Origin: Rallus limicola
Taxonomy: Eukaryota; Chordata; Aves; Gruiformes; Rallidae
Assembly: GCA_022605955.1 (NCBI GenBank)
Contig: JAKCOZ010000082.1
Coordinates: 213,501 to 277,500 of the forward strand
DNA: 64,000 nt
Direction of reading: 5' to 3'
Below the pieces are notes generated by a model, which did not search any database, was not told where the DNA came from, and saw only the letters and a program-made list of their open reading frames with translations. The translations under genes were made by a program, and so were the position numbers. Of this stretch, positions 1-11,532 are shown in pieces; within the stretch, counting starts at the first letter, position 1; each line of letters opens with the position of its first letter.

Positions 1-640
1 TTGGAACAGAGATAGGAGATGGACTCCATCTGCTTCCTCCCTTGTCCCAGCTACACAGTGCAGGTCTGGTGCAGGGTGCTAAAGCACAGAGGTGATTTGT
101 TCTGTGAACTCTTGCAGGTCTGTGTTTTCTTCTGCCTCTGAACAGAAAAACCCACAGTATTCCTCCCCATGTCCCTCTGAAGCATTCCCAGCACAGCCCC
201 GAGCTGGGCAGGCTAGCACATCCTTCTGGCTGTGGTGATGCTATGACTATGTGTCTGAGGTGAGGGAAAATCCTTCAATAACTGTTAAAATAGCAAACTC
301 ATGATTTATTTGGTTATTAAACATGGATGTAAATAGAATAGAGCAACACAATCAATTAAGGCTATGGTAGGGGAGCAGGATGCCTTGCCCTGTGATCCAC
401 AGGCACCCACTGTTGAGGTCCAGTCTCCTGTGCTTCCTTGAGTTCCCAAGGAGAGACTCTTCTGCAAGAGCAGATCCCAAGGGCTGTTGCTGCAAACAGA
501 GAGAGATGAACATGAAACTCCTATGGGAAAGGGTTGCAATGCTGCATCTCTTTTGGGAGTGTGTCCCCAAGGACTGAGTATCCTACAACTGTCCTGCACC
601 AGGACACGAAGGGGGTTACAAGTCTTGCAGATTTGTTGAC
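1..640. other. Intergenic sequence, no gene seen
   Basis: Left edge of the window. Short open frames occur on both strands, but none has the beta-keratin core or any family I recognise. I see no TATA/exon-1 unit and no hexamer plus TGCATC 3'-end signature here. Confidence 0.6.
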
Positions 641-1056
641 ATAGAATCAGGGAATCCCAGCCTGGTCTGGGTTGGAAGGGACCCCAAGGGTCACAGAGCT
701 CCAACCCCCTGCCACAGGCAGGGACACCAACCTCCAGGCCTGGAGCTACACAAGGTTGACCCCAGCCAACCTGGCCTTGAACACCCCCAGGGACGGGGCA
801 CCCACCCCCTCTCTGGGCAGCCCCTGCCAGCCCCTCCCCACTCTCTCTGCACAGAACTTCCCCCCAATCTCTCCTCTCCCCCTTCCCTCCTCCAGTTTCA
901 CTCCAGCCCCCTTGTCCTGCCAGTCTCTACCCTTGAACAAGCTGATTCCCCTCCTGTTCCTCTGCTCCCTTCAGGGACTGGCAGGCTGCACTGAGGTCCC
1001 CCCACAGCCTTCTCTTCTCCAGGCTGACCCAGCCCAGCTCCCTCAGCCTCTCTCCA
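641..1056 (-). mobile_element. CR1 LINE 3' fragment
   Basis: Reads in reverse as the 3' part of a CR1 retrotransposon: a GAGGCTGAGGGAGCTGGG block, then the TTCAAGGCCAGGTTGGCTGG block, then the terminal GATTCTATG at 641-649. It is 5'-truncated, as CR1 copies usually are. Open frames inside it are accidental. It lies about 340 bp upstream of the G1 promoter. The same subfamily recurs many times in this window. Confidence 0.9.
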
Positions 1057-1394
1057 TAGGGGAAGGAGTTCATATAGGAGAATATATCAGGATTTAAAAC
1101 ACTGCAATGAATATATGAAGTTTGGAAGCAGAATTTTCAGTATCTGTGATTAAAAAAAAAAAAAAGAAGAAGAAAATGATACACTGCAAAAGTGGGGAGT
1201 CAGCTGGGTGATTCCTGAGAAGGAAGAACCTGGGGGATGCTGAGGAAAGCCTGGGCTGAGTAATACTTGCTAACAGTAAGGAAACTATTTGCATGCGTGA
1301 GGAATTGAGGTGTGATGTGTAATCTGTGTCTTTGGGGGCTAATTAGGAACTTGTTTAGGAGGTGTCATAGACCAGCAGTCAGCCCAAGAAGGGG

Positions 1395-1463
1395 TATAAA
1401 AAGGGCTCACCACAGGGACAGCCTCAGACGACTGCTCTTCACTTCTCCTCTTTGGTGTCTTCA
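1395..1463 (+). promoter_or_regulatory. G1 TATA box and noncoding exon 1
   Basis: TATAAAAA at 1395-1402. Transcription should start about 30 bp downstream, near 1425. Exon 1 ends at 1463 before a consensus donor (CA|GTAAGT at 1464). The first intron runs 1464-1851 (388 bp). The layout matches every other gene in the cluster. Confidence 0.8.
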
Positions 1464-1872
1464 GTAAGTTTGACCCTACTTAATCTTCCTGACTTGGAGC
1501 ATTGGGCTTGAGTAGGTTTGGCTGAGGCTTTCAGAGATGCTCTGCTTGTCTTGCTTTTCCTTGTAAATGCACTGGGAAATGTCATGGGCTTTGCTGCAAG
1601 GCTGGGTGATGGGTGGGTGTAAGTCACTTTGCCCAGTTTGGGCAGTGCTCAGCCTGTGGGGAGCCTGTGAGGGTGCAGAGGGGCTGGGAGAGAGGACAGC
1701 AGGGAAGGGGGAAGAATAAGGGAGAGGAGAAGCCCCTGAGCCGTAGCAGAGCAGGTCCTGAGCCCTCGCTGGCGCTGGCGAGGCAGAGCAGGGCTGTGTG
1801 CAGGGCAGCTCCTGAGCAGTGGGTTCATCCAGGCTTCTTGTTGTGTTGCAGGTCCAGCTCGCTGCCCAAAGG

Positions 1873-2211
1873 ATGTCCTTCTACAGGAATCAGCTGAGCT
1901 CCCGCTGCTACCCACCCTGCGAGGTGACCTGCCCCCAGCCATGGGTGAACGCCTGCAGCCAGCCCTGCGTCACCTCCTGCGGGGACTCCCGTGCCGTGAT
2001 CCACCCACCCCCCGTGGTCATCACCTTCCCAGGGCCCATCCTCAGCTCCTGCCCTCAGGAGAGCTTCGTGGGCACCTCGTTCCCGCTGGAGACAGGCAGC
2101 CCCAGGGGGCTGCAGGGCTCCCTTATCTACGGGGGCTCCTTGTTGCCATCCTCCTCCTCCTCCTCTAGCCAGGTCTGGAGCCAGCGCTATGGGGGCTGTG
2201 GGCCATGCTGA
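1873..2211 (+). CDS. G1: corneous beta-protein (beta-keratin), MSFYRNQ type
   Basis: Encodes 112 aa. It is a structural protein expected to polymerise into 3-4 nm beta-sheet filaments in cornifying epidermal cells. The N-terminus is Cys-rich (Cys12, 16, 20, 28, 32, 36). The beta-sheet core at about residues 41-67 reads [20 protein letters not shown], with His where most paralogs have Gln and Cys for Phe. The tail is short, has a seven-Ser run at about 93-99 and ends YGGCGPC. I start at 1873 because a splice acceptor (TTGCAG, ending 1851) lies 21 bp upstream and the family starts at this Met; the upstream in-frame ATG is intronic. G2 is the closest relative. The core resembles keratinocyte-type beta-keratins, but that subtype is a guess. 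Confidence 0.93.
   Translation: MSFYRNQLSSRCYPPCEVTCPQPWVNACSQPCVTSCGDSRAVIHPPPVVITFPGPILSSCPQESFVGTSFPLETGSPRGLQGSLIYGGSLLPSSSSSSSQVWSQRYGGCGPC
2146..2167 (+). repeat. TCC trinucleotide run inside the G1 CDS
   Basis: About seven TCC/TCT codons in a row encode the poly-Ser stretch of G1. A coding microsatellite like this is prone to length change. Confidence 0.85.
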
Positions 2212-2356
2212 GCGTGGCAGAAGATGTGGATGGCAGGAGAAGCAGCAGGGGACCTGACAGCAAGACCTTCACAGCACTGGCACCCCTTTCTTAAAGCACC
2301 GAGTCCCATCTTGTATTTTCCCCACACTTTGCTTAAAATGTAAACTTTCTGCTCCC

Positions 2357-2377
2357 AATAAACACCCATGATGCATC
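2357..2377 (+). terminator. G1 poly(A) signal and TGCATC element
   Basis: AATAAA at 2357-2362, followed after 9 nt by TGCATC at 2372-2377. It lies 146 bp past the stop codon. Confidence 0.85.
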
Positions 2378-3498
2378 CAAACAACAGCCAGCTCTTTGCT
2401 TTGTTCTCCTTCTTGGTGTTATCCAAGCAGCTCTGATATTTAAGGAGGCTTTTTAAAAAATCAAAGCCACCAAGGAAGGACCTGCTGGAACTGGAGAACC
2501 TCTCTGCTCCCAAGGAAGCTGGGGAGAGTTTGGTGCTGTCTCAGGGAAAAGCCACCAGCCCCTCACAAAAGCTGCCTTCATCTTGGCAGTGATGCTGTCT
2601 CGGGATAGCAGACCCCAGATCTGCAGCAGTAATCCTGCTCTGGGAACAGCACCCCAGTTTTCAAGACAAGCTTGAGGGTTTGCCACCACTTCAGCTTCAG
2701 AGACACCGAGTTCACACTGTCTAGAGGTTTCTGAGATAATTGGGAGTCACACTCCCAGCTAAGCCACAAGAGAGCAGTGCTGAGTTCTGCATCATCCCAA
2801 CGAATATTTATTTTATGTTTAGAGCTTAAAGTGTCCCCATCAATAACAGCCATGCTTTTTGGCTTGAAGTATAGTCATACCAAGGCATAAATAATACATT
2901 TTAAGAACTTAGAGGCACTGTTCCTCAACCAGAAAGTGCTCCTCAACCCCCCCTTGTTGGCAGTTACTCAGTGTTCACTGCATCCTCCTTCTCTCAGGTG
3001 GCTCATCCACTGGCATTTGACTCCTCCTGGGATGTAGGAGACATGTCAGTTCAACCTGGGTGTGCTGTGCTACCAGATGTGATGAATTCCACCCACACTG
3101 GATGAAATGCACTCCTGGATGACTCCAAAACCATCCACCTTAAGCTTGGAAGAACTGCATAGAAATACCTGGGCATCCTGAGCCCAGGATTTGCATTTCA
3201 ACCACAGAGTGAAATAAAGGATGTCCCTTTGCTATTCTTGATTGTGATGCTCATCCAAGCCAGCCAGGAAGAATTTTTAGTCATGTTTGCCAAGAAATAA
3301 TCCAAAGTGACTTCATGGAAGGTTTTGCAGACACATGTGAGTGTCTCTTTTAATGTGTTACAATAAAATGATGTACTTGATAAAGATATTCTGTGCTAAT
3401 TCAGTAAATGGGTTTGATGATCGTTCTCATAAGATGGATCCATAGGTACCCCAGCAATGCTGTGATGTGTCATGTGAGGAATCTGTGCAAAGGCAGTC
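2378..3498. other. Intergenic sequence, no gene seen
   Basis: Region between G1 and a CR1 fragment. It has no beta-keratin core, no promoter/exon-1 unit and no recognisable family. AATAAA-like strings near 3214 and 3362 lack the nearby TGCATC seen at real gene ends. Confidence 0.6.
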
Positions 3499-3922
3499 CC
3501 TCTGGAGAGAGGCTGAGGGAGCTGGGCTGGGTCAGCCTGGAGAAGAGAAGGCTGTGGGGGGACCTCATTGCAGCCTGCCAGTCCCTGAAGGGAGCAGAGG
3601 AACAGGAGGGGAATCAGCTTGTTCAAGGGCAGAGCCTGGCAGGACAAGGGGGCTGGAGTGAAGCTGGAGGAGGGAAGGGGGAGAGGAGAGATTGGGGGGA
3701 AGTTCTGTGCAGAGAGAGTGGTGAGGGGCTGGAAGGGGCTGCCCAGAGAGGGGGTGGGTGCCCCGTCCCTGGGGGGGGTTCAAGGTCAGGTTGGCTGGGG
3801 TCAACCTTGTGTAGCTCCAGGCCTGGAGGTTGGTGTCCCTGCCTGTGGCAGGGGGTTGGAGCTCTGTGACCCTTGGGGTCCCTCCCCAACCCAGCCCAGG
3901 CTGGGATTCCCTGATTCTATGT
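3499..3922 (+). mobile_element. CR1 LINE 3' fragment
   Basis: Forward CR1 3' region: GAGAGGCTGAGGGAGCTGGG near 3508, GGGGGACCTCATTGCAGCC near 3555, and the terminal GATTCTATG near 3914. 5'-truncated. It is the same subfamily as the 641-1056 copy, in opposite orientation. Confidence 0.9.
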
Positions 3923-5467
3923 CACACTAGCTTTGCTTTTCACTGAGCTATTTCTCTCTGGATGTTTCACCCACTTCCAGGGTCTGTAAAGCTAAGAAAG
4001 CAAAACGTGTCTGTATCCCCAAACATCATGAGTCAGAAGAAGCAGTCTGAGGTGTCAGCAGTATTGATGCTAGCATGAATCTCCCTCAGCCCTTTTGGGG
4101 GGGGGCAGGATGGATAGAAGAGGGTTACATCTCCAAGAATTGTGTGACTCATGGGCAGGTATTTGTAGGTTTATGTCATTGCTTTCATCACCTGCTTCCA
4201 GACAAAGTGAAACCAGGTGTGGTTTGGGCAGGAGGAGCACATTGGGTGGGTTGTTTCCCCTGTGCATCTTCTTCCCTTTGTTTCTATTCCTGTTCCTTGT
4301 GAATCCTCTACTGTAAACTGTTAGTAGCTTCAAAGAGTTCATCCATGGGTATTGCCAGGGGACCACACTGAGGGAAATCCCAAGGGAACCCTGGAAAAGA
4401 GACTTCCTCAGCCTTCTTGCATGGGTCACCTGCATCTCACTGCACTGCAGGATTGGTAACAGGTACCAAATACCAATGGACAGAGTGGAATCAAATTAAC
4501 ATTCTGGAGCAGAAGCCTTGGGGTTGCTCAAAACCAGGAGTTCAACGTTAAATTCTGTAGAAGGGTTTTAGAAGGGGAGAACCCACCTTCTGGAGGTTAA
4601 AAAAAGTGTTTGTAAATGATGTCAGCCTGGGCACACAAAATGGATAGATGCTATGGGAAGCAGTTTTATCAGCAGATAATTGAAGAGCAGAGGGCAGGGT
4701 ACTGGATCTGAGGGAGAAATCTGCTGAAGGAAGCAGCCAGTCTTCTGCATCAACTGAAACTGCACTCCAAGTTTACAGCAGAAGGTGTTCCTAGGGTGAT
4801 GCATGGCTTCACACCCTGGCCTCTTTCACCCCAGACCATGAATCGTTCATCACTCAGGAGCCCTTGAGGTCTTCAGCAGTGATCCCATGGATTCTCTGAC
4901 AAGGAAAGCTGGACAGGAATTTCTTACTTCCCCATTCCAGGGCTGGCTAACAGCATCTCCTTGCTCATAGGTCACTCAACACAGGCTTTAAGCTTGAGGT
5001 GGGATATGTGCTTCATGTCTGTTTTGGCCAGGAGGATGGGAAGAGGAGACACTTCCCATTTCCAAACCTCTAAGTCAGTAGGAAGGTGCCTGTGGAGTCC
5101 AATGTGCCTCATCTCAGAGTCACAGGAATTAATGTGCGTGGGTATGATGGGATGCATTGCACAATGCCCCCTCACTGGAGCATGACTTGGAAAGGGAGGT
5201 AGGATCTCAGCTATGTCAGCATCTGGTGTTTATGGATAAACTCCTGGGCAATCTTTGCTCCATGAGGCAATCAGAGGAAGAGGCAAAAACACTGAAAGCC
5301 AAAACTCAAAGCTGCTCTGCCAGAGCAAGGATGCAACAGCAATCACCATCACTGAGCAAAGTAATTGCATTATCTGGGGCAATCACAGGTGAATTATTAT
5401 TTGATAATGCATTAGGATGTCATACATGGAGAATGCTTCACATCCTCCTGATTGCCTAAGAAAAAGG
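3923..5467. other. Intergenic sequence upstream of G2
   Basis: No coding region or repeat that I recognise. The last 100 bp are AT-rich promoter-proximal sequence of G2. Confidence 0.55.
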
Positions 5468-5534
5468 TATAAAAGGGCTCACAGTCCTGGGCTGCTCTAA
5501 CTGTATCTCCTGGCTTGCTCTCTGCTGGGAAGAG
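5468..5534 (+). promoter_or_regulatory. G2 TATA box and noncoding exon 1
   Basis: TATAAAA at 5468-5474, expected start near 5498, and exon 1 ending at 5534 before the donor GAG|GTAAGT. The TATAAAAGGGCTCAC context resembles G1. The intron is long (about 1.7 kb) and contains a CR1 insertion. Confidence 0.75.
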
Positions 5535-6540
5535 GTAAGTCTGAGCCTGCTGCTGTTGCCAGGAGAGGGTTGCTGTAACAATGCAGGGTTTGAACTGAAA
5601 CAAAACTCTGGTTCTCAGAAACGTGGGAGATGCTTGAAGGGCTGTAAATGAGACAGGAGAAGACTTTTCAGAGCAGTTGAAAGTTTGGGATAGGCAAACT
5701 TCTTTTTAGTGAGGCTCAGTGAAGTGCTATTTGATCCAGGCTGGATCTGTCTGAGTTTTGTCATGGTGATTGCCAAGAAAGGTTAACTCTGAGTCTCAGA
5801 CTGAAGCCACCAGTAGCAATGATGCTTTGTCCTGTCCTTTGAAGCCTGTTGTGGATTCTATTATGCACTTGTTGTGGTCAGGACTTTGGTCTTTTCTTTA
5901 TTCCCAGCCTTTTGTTTTGTGGGGTTTAGTGAGGTAGAACTGAGTTCAAGAGGAGCTGTAAGTTGATTTTATGAGTGATCAAGTGATCTTATGGTTAAAG
6001 AAAAAGAATCACTCACAGTTCAGCCAGTCATCTTTATCTTGTTGGCTGGGACCAGGTTCACAGCAGCCCTAATTACACAGGGAGCCTCACTGATACTGAA
6101 TTCCCCAACGTGGGATGTTCTGCCAGGCCAGCTCTGTGCATGAGCTCTTCAGGGATGTGGCTAATGCTCGTTTTGTATTTGTGCAGAAGGTACAAGTGAG
6201 TCCTGGTGCTGGCTGTAGCATCACAAAGATCAGGGAGTAACACTCTCATTAGCAGCCAAGGTTGCCTGAATTTTAATTCCATCTCTCCTGTTACCTCACC
6301 AAATAGCTCTGGGCAACACATTCACTTCTCAGCCTCAGTCAGCTCTTCCTCAAAGCTGGAATGACAATAACTTGCCTCATACAGTTGTAATGATTATAGG
6401 TAGTGCAGAACCAGCCCAGGGTGTTACTCTGTAAGCAATAGCCAGTGCTTCTGTCCTTTTATTTTGCAGTTATTGATATAAGAAGTGATCAAGTGTCACA
6501 GTGAGTCAGATTCTAAAAGGAATGGTAGAAAAGAGACAAA

Positions 6541-7004
6541 AAGAGGCTGAGGGAGCTGGGCTGGGTCAGCCTGGAGAAGAGAAGGCTGTGGGGGGACCTC
6601 ATTGCAGCCTGCCAGTCCCTGAAGGGAGCAGAGGAACAGGAGGGGAATCAGCTTGTTCAAGGGCAGAGCCTGGCAGGACAAGGGGGCTGGAGTGAAGCTG
6701 GAGGAGGGAAGGGGGAGAGGAGAGATTGGGGGGAAGTTCTGTGCAGAGAGAGTGGGGAGGGGCTGGCAGGGGCTGCCCAGAGAGGGGGTGGGTGCCCCGT
6801 CCCTGGGGGTGTTTAAGGCCAGGTTGGCTGGGGCCCTGTGCAACCTTGTGTAGCTCCAGGCCTGGAGGTTGGTGTCCCTGCCTGTGGCAGGGGGTTGGAG
6901 CTCTGTGACCCTTGGGGTCCCTCCCAAACCTGGCAGGGGGGTTGGAGCTCTGTGACCCTTGGGGTCCCTTCCAACCCAGACCAGGCTGGGATTCTATGAT
7001 TCTA
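6541..7004 (+). mobile_element. CR1 LINE 3' fragment in the G2 intron
   Basis: Forward CR1 3' end from GAGGCTGAGGGAGCTGGG to GATTCTATGATTCTAT. Close to its 3' end a block of about 46 bp is tandemly duplicated (6885-6976), giving two copies of GGAGCTCTGTGACCCTTGG. The other CR1 copies here have one. Confidence 0.92.
6885..6976 (+). repeat. Tandem 46-bp duplication inside a CR1 tail
   Basis: The segment starting TGGCAGGGG at 6885 recurs at 6931 with few changes. It is unique among the CR1 tails in this window. Confidence 0.85.
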
Positions 7005-7284
7005 TAAAAAGAGAGATAGTGGCAGATAGAGGGGTAGCTCGAGTTCAGAGAGGCAGTTTCTTTGACTGTTCATGATGTTCCTATGTACCAAACTGGCTCC
7101 CCAGTTGGAGGGAGGGGAGGAGGGCCTGAGGAGGTAAGAAAAGGGACATGGCTGCTGAGACAAAACTGAAATCTTCAACCTCCTCCTTGTCTTCTTAATG
7201 TTTCTGGTTCTTTTCCAAGCACGATCTCCATTGTACTGGTGTCTGAGCTTTCAGCCCCGAGTCGTCTGTCTCCATCCCCAGAAG

Positions 7285-7641
7285 ATGTCCTCCTGCACCC
7301 AGCAGATCAGCTCCCGCTGCCTCACGCCCTGTGAAGTCACCTGCTCCCAGCCCGTTGCAAATGCCTGGAACCAGCCCTGTGTCACATCCTGTGGCGATTC
7401 AAGAGCTGTGATCCACCCACCACCCGTGGTCATCACCTTCCCAGGGCCCATCCTCAGCTCCTGCCCTCAGGAGAGCTTCGTGGGCACCTCAGCACCTTCC
7501 AGCATTGGGAACGTGTTTGGATCCATGAGCTCTCTGGGTGCCAGTGGTTCCTATGGCTCTAGGAGCTTGTACAATTATGGGAGGTCCTATTCCTCCTATG
7601 GGTCCAGTGGTTATGGTTTTGGGAGCTGCAGACCATGTTAG
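7285..7641 (+). CDS. G2: corneous beta-protein (beta-keratin), MSSCTQQ type
   Basis: Encodes 118 aa. The N-terminal half is close to G1: [30 protein letters not shown], and the core [20 protein letters not shown] at about residues 50-69. From residue 70 it diverges into a Ser/Tyr/Gly tail ([15 protein letters not shown]) ending SCRPC. The start is the family Met at 7285. An in-frame ATG at 7198 lies before the likely acceptors (TTCCAAG ending 7219, or TTTCAG ending 7254), and I could not decide between these. Cys60 in the core is shared only with G1. It is a structural protein of the cornified envelope; tissue type is unknown, keratinocyte-type at a guess. Confidence 0.92.
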   Translation: MSSCTQQISSRCLTPCEVTCSQPVANAWNQPCVTSCGDSRAVIHPPPVVITFPGPILSSCPQESFVGTSAPSSIGNVFGSMSSLGASGSYGSRSLYNYGRSYSSYGSSGYGFGSCRPC

Positions 7642-8030
7642 ATGAGGAGCAAGGAGCAATCAGCCATGGTGGAGGAGGATGTGGCTCCACAAACCCTGGT
7701 CCTGGCATTGCTTCCCTGAGGTGTGGGTTGTCCATCTCTGAAAGTCACACTTGTAATTCTCATGCTAATCATTTAATTTAGTTTTCTGACTGTTCTTTCC
7801 AGTGGCTCCTGATAAAAATGGCCTCGAATTAATTATATCAATGATCTTCTGTGGGTTGAAAGTGGGGTGGGATTGTGTAAACCTTCCCATGCCATGAAAA
7901 AAAGAAAGAATAATGTATGTGGAATGCATAGCCCTGGAGCAATTCTTTGCTTGCAGCATCTAATGAGATGCTGGCAATATTTTCCCTGCCTTTTTCATGC
8001 TCAATAAGGTCTTTTACTCCCTATTTTCTC

Positions 8031-8048
8031 ATTAAATTATTTTGCATC
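8031..8048 (+). terminator. G2 poly(A) signal and TGCATC element
   Basis: ATTAAA at 8031-8036, then 6 nt, then TGCATC at 8043-8048. It was picked among several AT-rich candidates because the spacing matches the other genes. The 3' UTR would be about 400 nt. Confidence 0.7.
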
Positions 8049-9424
8049 AAAATTCCAAGCTTTCTTGTCTTTTTTTCCCCCTGTTTTTGTCCACACTTTT
8101 TTTTGCTTGTAAAGCATCCTGGGTGAGCATCAAGCCAGGGTTTGCTTTCTTTCCACACCTCAAGTTGGAAGGTGACCAGGCCCTTTAAAGCAGGAGCAAG
8201 CATAATGACTGTTCTTCTCCACAAAAGCCATTTCATTCTGGATAAACAAGTTCTGTAACTCTTACAGCTAAGTTTGATATTTCACTCCAGGACAGGAGTG
8301 GTTACAGTGAGTCTTTGCTACATGCCAGCCAAGAAAGCTAAACACATAAATAACTTTGAAGATCCTCCTGGTGCCTCATTCTTTGCTGGAGGCTCCAATT
8401 TGATCACACCCCTATACATGGGGTTCATGATATTTTTCATTGTTTAAAAATAGAGTGTAATGATCTGTGGGCTGAGCTTTCCTTTGAACAGCCAACAGCA
8501 ACTTTGAGCTGAATGCAAATCTTAGCTGGGGTTCTGGGAGTTCTTTCAACCAGTGCCCCCCCAATTCTTGGCATCCCCCTGGTTAAAACAAATAGAAGGC
8601 TAATGATTAGGTCTGCAAAGCAGCACATGTCATCCAGGCCAAAGAATATCTTCCACCTGAGGAAGATCACACCTCAGTTTCAGGCTACTCATGGATGAGT
8701 GGGGAGCATCTTCAGCACTTTGTCCAACAGCAACACGGTTCCAGGCTGCTCACTGTGCCCTGTAGAGCTGTTTTTCCTAGTGATGCAATTTGCATGTGAT
8801 TAGTGCAGCTCCTAAGAGGCATCCCCCCCTTTCCTGTGCTTGCAATACCAACCAGGACTGATGCACCAGACATCAGGCGCTGCTCAGCGCTGCCCTGTGA
8901 GAAGTGCTGTCCCTAGGAATACCAGCAATGCCCTGACAAACTCCACAGTGCTTGGGCAGGCTAATTCTGGGCAAGATCACAGTCTCAGAGTTGCAGATAT
9001 TTGTTTGGACAGGATGAAGGATGTGGTAATAACTTCAAAGCCTTTGGAGGTGTGACTTTGCTTGTAGAACTAGCTGAAAAGAGATGAGGCTACAAGGAGG
9101 TAGCCAGGCAACTCCTCTTTCATGTTGGGATGTGTCTGAGGGCTTTGCCTGGTTTTCATGCTTCCCCTGCCTCCAATGTGCTGCATGATTGCTCTTGGAG
9201 TCACTGGGATGCTGTCAAAAAGCCAGTCCTTGCTTGTGCAGGTATGTGGAGGACCAAAGCAGCCAGGTCAGGTTATTCTCAGATGCACTGCCATGGTCTT
9301 GGCCATAACAGAAGTCCTGTTCTCAAGAGGTTTGTTTTCACCCCAGACACAACGGTGGAATTACATCAATCCTCTTCCCAGTCTTGCTGCACCTCTGCAC
9401 TGGGCTTGCAATAGCAGCTGGTTT
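8049..9424. other. Intergenic sequence, no gene seen
   Basis: Unique-looking sequence between G2 and G3. Short open frames have no family resemblance. No promoter unit seen. Confidence 0.55.
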
Positions 9425-9535
9425 CTCATGCTGGGGGGGCCTGAGCAGGGCAGAGAGAGGAGGAGGATCCCCTCCTTCGGCCTGCTGCCCACACTCCTCT
9501 TGATGCTCCCCAGGTTGGGCTGGGAAGGCCAGGTT
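9425..9535 (-). mobile_element. Decayed internal CR1 fragment
   Basis: In reverse it reads AGCATCAAGAGGAGTGTGGG followed by CAGCAGGCCGAAGGAGGGGA. This is the CR1 segment upstream of the 3' domain found in the other copies. No CR1 3' terminus is present. Confidence 0.65.
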
Positions 9536-10189
9536 GGTGACAGCACCAGCAACTCAGGCTCCTGTTCCTCCTGCCAGTGAGGCAACGAAGTACCAAGAGC
9601 AGGAAGAAATGGAATCACACTGTCTCATCTTGAGCTATAGAGGTCACTACACCCTCTCCTGTCTAAATGTGCTCACGTGTTTATAACCTGGGACAAGGCA
9701 ACACTGTTGGACAATGAAATGCAATCAGAAGTTGATTCATAAAGATATAAACACAGCCTGAAGTGTATGTCCTCCCCACGCACTCAATTACAGTCCAAGA
9801 CAGATATCTGTGGGAGTGAAGCCTTTCATGTTTGATTTAAAGAGGTGGATTCACTAAATATTTAGTCACTGCTGGAGCCTAATGGGTTTTTATGTGGTTC
9901 AGCCTCACACCACTGGTAAATAGCCTGCAGGCACGATGGCTCAACGTAACAGAAGCAGAAATATGCCCTGCAGAATGCCAGCTTCCTCCCAGGGTTTGAT
10001 TCTGGAGAAAGCAGCAAAGAGACTCCCATCTATCAGTTTTGCAGCTGGAGGATCTGTACTTGAACATAGCTGTTGTTAATAAACCACTCTACCAGAGAAA
10101 CTTGAAGGGAGGAATATTTTTAATCTCCTTTTAATCAGAAATCAAATTATAATAAGCCACCTCTTGAATCCTTAGGTAACTTGTTTTTG

Positions 10190-10263
10190 GAAATATTCAA
10201 GGTCAGGCTGGATGGGGCTTTGATCAATCTGATCTAGGGAGAGATGCCCTAGATCAGGGCAGG
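10190..10263 (+). mobile_element. Decayed CR1 3' fragment
   Basis: ATATTCAAGGTCAGGCTGGA followed by a GGGGCTTTGATCAATCTGAT block resembles the CR1 tail segment. It is older and more diverged than the other copies. Confidence 0.6.
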
Positions 10264-11159
10264 AAACTGGAAACAGAGACTGTATCTCAATGGTTAAGTG
10301 GGGATATTGGAGAAAGGAATTGAGTTCTGGGCTTTGCCAAGCAATTCCTTTGTCACCTGGGGAAAATACTAATGTTTTTATCAGTATGGAAAACACAGCC
10401 TTTAATCCTTGTGTGAAAGATGCCTATAAGCAAGAAAGGGAAATGAGCAGTGATGCTCATGCTTTGCCTGCCTTGTCTATTTACTCTGGAAGCAAGTCTA
10501 TTTACTAGAGGGTGAGGACTGGCTTTATTCTCTTCACAACACTGAGCATGTCTCATTTGTAGCTTCATTATGATGTGAATCAGCTGTATTACCAGCAGGG
10601 CACGGAGTGATACTTTACTGTACTACAGTTATTTCTTAGAGGGATTATTCCTCTTTCTTGCTGGGGTAGAAAGGACTGCAAAGAGGAATAAGATCACCTG
10701 CTTGGGCTACCTGGAGTTTAAGTACTGCTGAGCAATGTCCAGGCCATAGATTGAGCATTTTATCTGTGAATTTAAAGGTGAAAATTTACATTTCTATGTA
10801 AATACAGTTCTATGATTTGGGCACCACCTTGGTGGCATTTGTGCTCATGCTGAGCTCAGCATGGAAGCCCACAGTTCTCTGTCTGGATGCTAATGGAAAG
10901 GCCCCACTGAAATCATGCTTAAATAACAGGAGATAAGATACTATGTGATGTTAAATTCCTCTTATCTTTCAAGGATGGAACGCTGCTGCTCAGGAGGGTT
11001 CTACAGAAACATCTATGTAAACACTGTGTAAATTCAGTCTGTGCTAAAATGTTCTGCAGCACTATTGCTTAGTCAGCAGCTTGGTCCTGCCCATGGGAAG
11101 ACATCACCCAGGGCAGGCTGTGGATGAAGGGAGAAAGGGAAAACAGAAGGCTGCTCTAT
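10264..11159. other. Intergenic sequence, no gene seen
   Basis: Nothing recognisable on either strand up to the 3' end of G3. Confidence 0.5.
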
Positions 11160-11178
11160 GATGCAACAAAATTTTAAT
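11160..11178 (-). terminator. G3 poly(A) signal and TGCATC element
   Basis: On the minus strand ATTAAA (11178-11173), then 7 nt, then TGCATC (11165-11160). It lies about 355 bp past the G3 stop. Confidence 0.8.
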
Positions 11179-11532
11179 GAGCAACGTTTGCAAAGCAAAG
11201 TATCACAGAACATGGGGAAAAAAAAATATCTGTTTCCAGAGAATTCCAGAGAATGTTCAACAAATTCTTGTGGTCCTCAGCTGGCTTCCTTCTGCCCGTT
11301 GTGCAAGATGTAGAGATGAAGATACCTCTCATGATGAGCGATGTCCATGTGGAATAGGCTTCCCCACAAAACCAGTGAGAAAACTGGAACAGGCAGCAAT
11401 AGCAAACAACAAACTAGGAACTGGAGGGTAGACGAGGGGTAGAAGAAAGATCAGGAAATGCTCAGTGGCAGTAGCTCCATTGCAGGGCTGTCAGGATGCT
11501 GAACCCTCATCCTCACTGCCCCTCTGCTGCCC

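Noticed and set aside
9158..9580. 140-residue open frame
   Set aside because: No domain or splice context, and its second half overlaps a decayed CR1 piece.
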